This document shows, piece by piece, positions 34,546 to 40,000 of a stretch of DNA of 40,000 nucleotides; positions within the stretch are counted from its first letter, which is position 1, and every line of letters begins with the position of its first letter. This DNA is from Myxococcota bacterium (lineage in GTDB: Bacteria; Myxococcota_C; UBA6777): contig JAKLKB010000079.1 of NCBI GenBank assembly GCA_023150835.1, positions 1-40,000 on the forward strand, read 5' to 3'. The notes below the pieces were generated by a model. It was not told the DNA's origin. It did not search any database and saw nothing but the letters and a program-made list of their open reading frames with translations. The position numbers were made by a program, and so were the translations under genes.

Positions 34546-36183
34546 ATGTCGATGCAAGATGTACTCAAGAAGATCAACAAAGATCCAAAACTCAAGCAGG
34601 CGATGGAGACGTTGCAACTCAACGAAAAGAGCTTTCGGTTTTTGCCGATCTTTCCGTTGATTTATGTAGCGTGGGCGGATGGTTCGTTTCAAGAGAAAGA
34701 GATGGAAAAGATCCTTGAGATCGTGGAAGAAAACGGTCTGATGAACGCGGATGGCGCGGGGATCTTGAAGGTGTGGTTGGATCGCAATCAACGTCCGTCG
34801 GATGAGTTTTTTGTGAGCGGCTTGCGTTTGGTGGCTGCCGTGTTGAAGCACATCCGTCCTGAGCACAAAGGAAACTTGTTGCATCTGTGTGAGGTGGTGG
34901 CGGATTCTTCGGGCGGAGTGGGCGGTGTCGGTCGAGTGAGCAGCGAAGAGCGCAAAGCGATGGGACAGATCGCGGAGTTGTTGGGCGTGGGAGATGAGAA
35001 AGCGCTGGATCGGATGCTCGAAAAGATGCGTCACGAGCTTTCTCCCGAAGAGTTGGAGTGGTCTCCCACCCAAGTGAGTCCGAAGTGGATCGCGATCAAC
35101 GCGGTGATGGCGTCGTTGGTGACGGGTGGCGTGTTTTTTGGTTTGTCGCGTTGGTATGGGGAATTTGTGGTTAGCGAAGGTCATAACTTTATCTTTTTGA
35201 TGGCCGCGCTGATCCTTCCGCAGGTCGGTTTCTTTTTGGGCAGTATGTTGACGGCGCGCCTGAGTACGGGCAACACCGCTCGCGAAGGTGTGTTTGGGAC
35301 AGCGGTGGCGATCATCGCCGCTTCGTTGATTGGGGTGTTCTTTTTGGGAGCGACCTCCAAGAAATACGCAGGCTACAACGTGGTGGAGCCAGATCCGCTG
35401 TTGTTTCCGTTGTGTTCGGCCACCAAAGTGACGGGCCAGCGATGTTTGCGTCTGGAGGACAACGGGGGCAAAAAGATCTGTCGCTTGATGAAGGATCACC
35501 AAGCCGATCCAAAGAAAGAGCGACTGGGCCGTCGTCATCGCGACTGGTTCCCTTCCGAAGATTGCAAACAAGACAGCCAATCGAAGGATCTGTATCAAGT
35601 GAGTTTGCGCCCCGAACGTGTCTTGTCCAAGGGCTACTATCCGTTGTGTTCAGAGTCCGATGATGCGACACAGCCTTGTATCCGCGTGGGCGCAATCGAA
35701 GATCGCGCCAACATGTACTGCCGTGTGATGCCCAACAAAAATGCAGAACTCAGCAAAGTCGCAAAAGGCGAGAAGTTCAAGGATTGGTTCCCTGCGCCGC
35801 GTTATTGTCGAGCGTTGTTTGCGCGGGTCTACAAAGTCTGGCGCAAGGACGGCGCAGCGACGAGCTTTGCGGGCTTCTATCCGTTGTGCAGTGATGTCTC
35901 GGGAGCCAACCAACCGTGCCTCTACCACAAGCGCCGCCCCCAACCCGGTCAGGCCCTTGGCGAATCAGTTTGTGTGGTGTCGGATAGTCCGACGATTCCG
36001 CGAGATGATATCAAGCTTGCAGAACAACCCTACGAAAACTGGTACCCCCAAGATCTGTGCAAAGAAACCGAAGGCACAACCTTCTTTTATGTGTTGTTTG
36101 CTTTCTTTGGGTTTGCGATCACAGCCTTCTTTGCGTCTTACTTTGGCGGATGGGTGGGCGAACGCTGGCAAGGAACTGTTTGA
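34546..36183 (+). CDS. TerB-like membrane protein with three Cys modules
   Basis: 545 aa; GAGG lies 8 nt before the ATG. The N-terminal ~165 residues are helical and resemble TerB/tellurite-resistance folds (LPIFPLIYVAWADGSFQEKE). Three membrane helices follow (about 183-200, 215-236, 248-268). A soluble loop of ~240 residues is built of three copies of a module: (F/Y)PLCS...Q(R/P)C(L/I)...C(R/V)...(D/N)W(F/Y)P...C, at about 285-340, 362-422 and 442-505. A fourth helix closes the protein (VLFAFFGFAITAFFASYFGGW). Each module has four cysteines, which could form two disulfides if the loop is outside. I do not recognise the module. An in-frame upstream start (34378) lacks a good ribosome site. 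Confidence 0.85.
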   Translation: MSMQDVLKKINKDPKLKQAMETLQLNEKSFRFLPIFPLIYVAWADGSFQEKEMEKILEIVEENGLMNADGAGILKVWLDRNQRPSDEFFVSGLRLVAAVLKHIRPEHKGNLLHLCEVVADSSGGVGGVGRVSSEERKAMGQIAELLGVGDEKALDRMLEKMRHELSPEELEWSPTQVSPKWIAINAVMASLVTGGVFFGLSRWYGEFVVSEGHNFIFLMAALILPQVGFFLGSMLTARLSTGNTAREGVFGTAVAIIAASLIGVFFLGATSKKYAGYNVVEPDPLLFPLCSATKVTGQRCLRLEDNGGKKICRLMKDHQADPKKERLGRRHRDWFPSEDCKQDSQSKDLYQVSLRPERVLSKGYYPLCSESDDATQPCIRVGAIEDRANMYCRVMPNKNAELSKVAKGEKFKDWFPAPRYCRALFARVYKVWRKDGAATSFAGFYPLCSDVSGANQPCLYHKRRPQPGQALGESVCVVSDSPTIPRDDIKLAEQPYENWYPQDLCKETEGTTFFYVLFAFFGFAITAFFASYFGGWVGERWQGTV

Positions 36184-36325
36184 AGTTCATTCGTTGCGGG
36201 GACTTTTTGTTGGGCAAGGGACGGCTTTTTTCAAAAAGTGAACAACATCTTCACCCACGCCAAGCTACGCTCCGCACTTGAGGTGTTGCGCCTGTCAGAC
36301 CAAATCCGCCCGTTGTGTGATCGCC

Positions 36326-36526
36326 ATACGAAATCCGCAGGGCGCGATCGTAAAAATGTAGGAGCAGACAGGTGTGGCTGCCCAAGAATCGGGCGTCTTC
36401 GCACTATCCTTGGCTGTGTACATCACTCGGATATCGTATAAAGAGGTAGGGGCAGACAGGTGTGGCTGCCCAAGAATCGGGCGTCTACGCACTATCCTTG
36501 GCTGTGTGCATCACTCGGATATCGTA
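36326..36526 (+). repeat. Family M element with duplicated right part
   Basis: Full copy 36326-36439 (ATACGAAATCCGC to CGGATATCGTAT). Then 36446-36526 repeats the core and right arm almost exactly (GTAGGGGCAGACAGGTGTGG to CACTCGGATATCGTA). The two right parts differ at only a few bases, so the duplication looks recent. Confidence 0.85.
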
Positions 36527-36685
36527 GAAGTCGCGAAGAGGCGTTTGCCGCCTGTGATACACAGGTCTTGTGCGAAGTTCTTGCATGAGGACGCGCTGTT
36601 GAAGTAAGATGCGCCTTTTCGTCTTACAAAAGCGTGTGGAGTTTTAAGAGATCGAACGCATCGCTCGACAAAATATTTTGGAGAT

Positions 36686-36775
36686 CAGACGAACCATCGG
36701 ACGAAACGATCCGAGAACAGACCAGACGAACCATCGGATGAAACGATCCGAGAACAGACCAGACGAACCATTTGA
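36686..36775. repeat. 37-bp tandem repeat, about 2.4 units
   Basis: Units begin CAGACGAACCATCGGA at 36686 and 36723, with a partial at 36760. Each contains GAAACGATCCGAGAACAGAC. Inside a unit, ATCGGA and TCCGAG can pair as a short arm. Confidence 0.85.
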
Positions 36776-36900
36776 GAAACCAGATCATCGCTGCGATAGT
36801 TGGACCGACGATAGAGACTCGCCTCAAGTGATAGCATCCAAAAGAATATCTTCCTTGTTCGACGAAGCGATACGTTTTTGAGCAGGAAAGGGAATCCGTT

Positions 36901-39621
36901 GTGTGGGAGATAGAAAAGGAGTTGTTGAGGGCATGCGAGCGCCTGATCCAGCAGGGCGCGTTGCAAGAGGGGTCTTTTCTTGCGGCGCGTGCGATCCAAG
37001 ACGTCAACGGAGAAGATCTCGGATTGATCTTGGAGCGGATGGGTGGGGTGTCAAGCGAGACGTTGCAGATGACCCTTGCCGAGCGATGGGGATGTCGGTT
37101 TTTGTCGGACGAACAAGTGATGCTGTTGTGGGAAGAAGCCGCGATCCAACCGCCCCGACAAGTGGCGCTGGCTTGGATGCGGCAAGGCCGATTTGTGCCG
37201 TTGCGCTTCGCAAATGGCTCGCTGTCGCTGTTGGTGTGGCGGCCCTTGTCGGAGGCGACGCAAATGAGGCTGTGTGAGGCGGTGGGCTGCGCTCACCTCG
37301 AATACATCTTGATCTCCTCGTATGCGTTGGGGGCGCTCCTCGAACGCTTAGAACCCGGGAAAGAAGAGATGTCGATCACTTCGGGGGAATTGGATGTGAT
37401 CGTGCCTGCGGAGCAGAGCCTTGGGTCCACAGAACGGCCTGTGGGATTGCAGATCGGCTCTTCTTTGGGGATGGGATCGTCCTCCTTGACTCAAGGACTG
37501 CCTGTGGTGCGGACGATCTCTTCGGACGATCTGTTGCCTTCGGCCAAAGAACCGACGATGCTGGATTCTCTCGATCACAACGCCAAAGAAGGGGCCTCTC
37601 AAAGCTTGAGCGATCTGATCGCAGCCCCCGAAGATCTAAGCGGTGATGCTTTGCCTCGCGCCTCGGGTGGATCGGGTGATGCGTTGCCCCGTACTGCGGG
37701 TGGATCGGGTGATGCGTTGCCCCGTACTGCGGGTGGATCGGGTGATGCGTTGCCCCGTACTGCGGGTGGATCGGGTGATGCGTTGCCTCGTACTGCGGGT
37801 GGATCGGGTGATGCTTTTCCTTTGGGTTTGGGTATGGAGGTGCCCAACGCCGCCGCGCCGTTCAACACCAAGCAACAATCGGATTCATCGGAGCGTTTGG
37901 GTTCTGCTGCGTCGTCCTCAGACAAGCGAACGATCCCTCCGCCCTCGTTTTCTTCGCCTGCTGCGGAGAAATCTCCGCATCAACTGCTCGTGACGAATCC
38001 GATGTCTTTGGTGTCACCGGGGCCTTTGGCGACCATGTCGCTGGATACGATCTCGGGGCGGAAAAAATCTCCGCTCGATCCGATGACCTTTTTGGAAGAG
38101 ATGGCATTGCCTGCCGCGCCGACATCTTCTGCGAGGATTCTCTCTTCTGCGGCAAGCCAAATAACGCAACGCACAGAACCCAAGACATCGCAGAGTTCGG
38201 AGCTTCTGTCGGCTTCTTCGATCCGTTCTCGCAGCGAAAGCGGCGATGTGGCGTTTTTTGGTGCGGCGACGCCGCGTGGTGTGTTGATGCAAGGCGCAAA
38301 GCAAAAGTCGGGAGGGGCGTTGGTGATCGGAGGTTTGGAGCGCTCGACGTTGGGGGGGATACCGACGTTGTCTTCGGCTTCTGCGCCGATCGATCCGCTG
38401 GCATTGTTGCCAAAAGCTGATCCCTCTGAGCGTTCAAAAGAAGCTTCGGCCTTTTTTGACGAAGCCGTGAACAGCGCGGTGGCAGGGCGAGAACAAGCCC
38501 AAGCTTGGCTTTCTTCTGAGCAGGTCGCCGTTTCTTCGGATGCGTTGGAGGCGATCGGATCGAAAGGAGAGATCCGTAAACAACCTGTGGGTTCGGTGTA
38601 TACGCCTGAATCCTTGGACTCTTTGGAGGCTTCCCGTCCTTACAAAAACACCAACGCCCAAGCCGATGCGACCGAGGCTCCGACTTCTGCGGATCTGATT
38701 TGGGCGAGCCAAATCAAACCAATGTTCGTCGAAGAAGAACCCACCTCGGTCGACAACGAACCGCTCTTTCCACAAGAAGCCAAGCGGCGTGCTGCACAAA
38801 AAGATACCAACACACAACCTCCACAGATCCCCCACCCATCGACGCAATCGGCCACAGATGAGACTCTCGACCCACACCGCAACGCGCAATCGGTCACACA
38901 CGAGACTCCTGCATCGCATCGCATCAAGCTTTCAGAGGCCGCAGACGATCCCAAGCCATTGATGCGGACAGGGCGGGATTATCGCACCCTTCCTGTGGGA
39001 GTTGTGCCGTCTTTGATCCGCAGCCTCGAACAGGAAGAACCAAGCTTTGCCCTGTTTGAGCGCGATCCTCGTGGTGCGGAAACCGCCCGCGCCAAACTGC
39101 CCTCACGCGCACGACACGCGGAAAAAGAAGAACCCTCCGCCCCGTCAAGTCAAGCTTCTCCGTCTGGAAAGCTCGAATCATCCGAGGCGATCGAACCCCG
39201 TCCGCGCATTCCAAGTTCTAGCGCACTCAAGCCCGTCCCTTCGCGAACGAACGTGCTGTTGTTGCGCATCGGCATGGCCCTCGGGATCGTCGTTGTTTTG
39301 AGCCTTGGTTTGTGGTATTTCTTGTTGCGCAATCAGTCGGAAAATGCCTATAATACGGACGAACCATCGACAAAGCGTTCTTCCCAAGAAACCCCTCCAA
39401 ACGTCGATCCCTCGCCACCCAATTCCACAAGAACCTCTGTTCCGACTCGATCTGCTGTGGCGTTGCCTCCCGCACAGCGCCTTCCCGCTCAAGCCTCCCC
39501 TCGCAAAAAACCCGAAGAGGCCCATCCAACTCCCACCCTTCCACGCGAAGAACAAGAATCGTTGTGGCGTTGGGACCCCCAACAAGGAAAGCTGGTTCCG
39601 AAACGCCCCGAACCTCGGTAA
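36901..39621 (+). CDS. MshEN-like N-terminal domain protein with long linker and C-terminal TM
   Basis: 906 aa from a GTG start with GGGA 7 nt upstream. Residues ~1-155 look like the GspE/MshE N-terminal (MshEN) domain, made of two copies of a helical motif (LIQQGALQEGSFLAARAIQ and LGLILERMGGVSSETLQMTL) followed by FVPLRFANGSLSLLVWRPLS. Some such domains bind cyclic-di-GMP. The usual ATPase part is absent. The next ~600 residues are Ser/Ala/Pro/Glu-rich and probably disordered, with five copies of GGSGDALPRTA (33-bp units, 37660-37815). A TM helix (LLRIGMALGIVVVLSLGLWYFLL, about 784-806) is followed by a ~95-residue Pro-rich outer tail ending WRWDPQQGKLVPKRPEPR. A signal receptor or scaffold role is inference. 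Confidence 0.8.
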   Translation: MWEIEKELLRACERLIQQGALQEGSFLAARAIQDVNGEDLGLILERMGGVSSETLQMTLAERWGCRFLSDEQVMLLWEEAAIQPPRQVALAWMRQGRFVPLRFANGSLSLLVWRPLSEATQMRLCEAVGCAHLEYILISSYALGALLERLEPGKEEMSITSGELDVIVPAEQSLGSTERPVGLQIGSSLGMGSSSLTQGLPVVRTISSDDLLPSAKEPTMLDSLDHNAKEGASQSLSDLIAAPEDLSGDALPRASGGSGDALPRTAGGSGDALPRTAGGSGDALPRTAGGSGDALPRTAGGSGDAFPLGLGMEVPNAAAPFNTKQQSDSSERLGSAASSSDKRTIPPPSFSSPAAEKSPHQLLVTNPMSLVSPGPLATMSLDTISGRKKSPLDPMTFLEEMALPAAPTSSARILSSAASQITQRTEPKTSQSSELLSASSIRSRSESGDVAFFGAATPRGVLMQGAKQKSGGALVIGGLERSTLGGIPTLSSASAPIDPLALLPKADPSERSKEASAFFDEAVNSAVAGREQAQAWLSSEQVAVSSDALEAIGSKGEIRKQPVGSVYTPESLDSLEASRPYKNTNAQADATEAPTSADLIWASQIKPMFVEEEPTSVDNEPLFPQEAKRRAAQKDTNTQPPQIPHPSTQSATDETLDPHRNAQSVTHETPASHRIKLSEAADDPKPLMRTGRDYRTLPVGVVPSLIRSLEQEEPSFALFERDPRGAETARAKLPSRARHAEKEEPSAPSSQASPSGKLESSEAIEPRPRIPSSSALKPVPSRTNVLLLRIGMALGIVVVLSLGLWYFLLRNQSENAYNTDEPSTKRSSQETPPNVDPSPPNSTRTSVPTRSAVALPPAQRLPAQASPRKKPEEAHPTPTLPREEQESLWRWDPQQGKLVPKRPEPR

Positions 39622-39679
39622 AAAACGCGCAAGAGCGTCGCGCTTCATCGACCGCCGAAAAAAGAAAGGAGGCGGCATA

Positions 39680-40000
39680 GTGACCAAAAAACCCCGTGTT
39701 TGCGCCCGTTGCGAGCGACAGTACCGTCGGTTTGAAGAACGGTGATCTCTTCGCCAACGTGGGGTCAAGGGGCCTTCGGTCCCTTGCGGGGCGTGGGGCG
39801 GTGCCCCATACGCGCCTTGTTAATGTGGAAACATCGTAGAGTCGGTCTTGATCGCCTTTTTTTTTCTACCCCCCCTCAATCCCCCCGTGAACGGGGGGAA
39901 GTTGGAACGGGCAGCGTCTGCGTCTCGTGCAAACAGCGTGCGTCATGAAAAAACAAAATCCCCGCTGCTTCCGACTTTCGCTCCCTCCCCTGTTCACGGG
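39680..40000 (+). repeat. Family G dispersed repeat, right-end copy
   Basis: Inverted counterpart of 1-325. Order: GTGTTTGCGCCCGTTGCGAG, GTGGGGTCAAGGGGCCTTCG, GCGCCTTGTTAATGTGGAAA, the palindrome CCCCCCGTGAACGGGGGG (39881-39898), then the near-identical final ~145 bp. The sequence is cut inside the CCCTCCCC hairpin by the window end. It starts about 60 bp after the stop of the MshEN-like gene. Confidence 0.85.

Larger units (their letters stand above)
36184..36900. other. 717-bp gene-free interval with repeats
   Basis: Holds a fragment of a family M left end (36300-36323), one full and one partial family M element (36326-36526) and a 37-bp tandem repeat (36686-36775). I see nothing recognisable in 36184-36299, 36530-36685 or 36780-36890 beyond the leader of the next gene. 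Confidence 0.65.

Noticed and set aside
36624-37007. Minus-strand frame overlapping the start of the MshEN-like gene
   Set aside because: Covers the 37-bp repeat and antisense of the gene start; no ribosome site or domain.

Overview
The window is chromosomal DNA from a Gram-negative bacterium of deltaproteobacterial (Myxococcota-like) character. This is inferred from several things: proteobacterial-type YidC with a periplasmic domain, PcnB-type poly(A) polymerase, two eukaryotic-like Ser/Thr kinases with long proline-rich linkers and a membrane anchor, many lipoproteins, a Cys-rich NCGGACVDLS-type motif common in myxobacterial lipoproteins, and FG-GAP/ASPIC repeat proteins. GC looks moderate (mid-50s %). 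GATC is visibly very frequent. No phage, plasmid, transposase, tRNA or rRNA gene is recognisable. I did not find an established defence, secretion or biosynthetic system.

Layout. 1-5407 (all minus strand): NtrC-type sigma-54 response regulator, a 91-aa unknown protein, a large FG-GAP/ASPIC lipoprotein and a Crp/Fnr regulator just upstream of it. 6061-8464 (plus): lipA, then a signal-peptide/two-TM protein overlapped by a Cys-rich lipoprotein. 8465-9985: 1.5 kb without genes, full of repeats. 9986-15271 (plus): the conserved cluster rpmH-rnpA-yidD-yidC-khpB(jag), where the last gene is strongly remodelled. 15665-19847 (minus): pcnB-like gene, Ser/Thr kinase, secreted 24-cysteine protein. 20057-21298 (plus): leucine-rich-repeat protein. 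21832-23901 (minus): second Ser/Thr kinase with an N-terminal zinc ribbon. 24102-25672 (plus): a second two-TM protein/Cys-rich lipoprotein pair like the one at 7126-8464. 26433-29249 (plus): nadA-nadB, quinolinate synthesis. 29273-31339 (minus): ligA. 31544-33353 (plus): ruvA-ruvB, divergent from ligA. 33519-34211: 3D-domain lipoprotein. 34546-36183: TerB-like/four-TM protein with three Cys modules. 36901-39621: MshEN-like domain protein with a C-terminal TM.

Non-coding structure is the most distinctive part. Family M is a palindromic element of about 115 bp with 11-12 bp terminal inverted repeats (ATACGAAATCCG) and a GGGCAGCC/GGCTGCCC core hairpin. It occurs about nine times, and at several genes its end coincides with, or lies within a few bases of, the stop codon. 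Family G is a GC-rich element of about 320 bp with hairpins CCCTCCCC/GGGGAGGG and CCCCCCGT/ACGGGGGG. It occurs whole or in part about six times, including near-identical inverted copies at the two extreme ends of the window. Several local tandem arrays (21, 33, 37, 41, 72 and 80 bp) lie between genes. Some of them duplicate the 3' end of the preceding gene.

The housekeeping genes are secure. The best candidates for undescribed biology are the remodelled KhpB (IF2_N-like N-terminus, KH loop lacking GxxG), the TerB/triple-Cys membrane protein, the 24-Cys secreted protein, the paired two-TM/Cys-lipoprotein modules and the stop-codon-associated family M elements.
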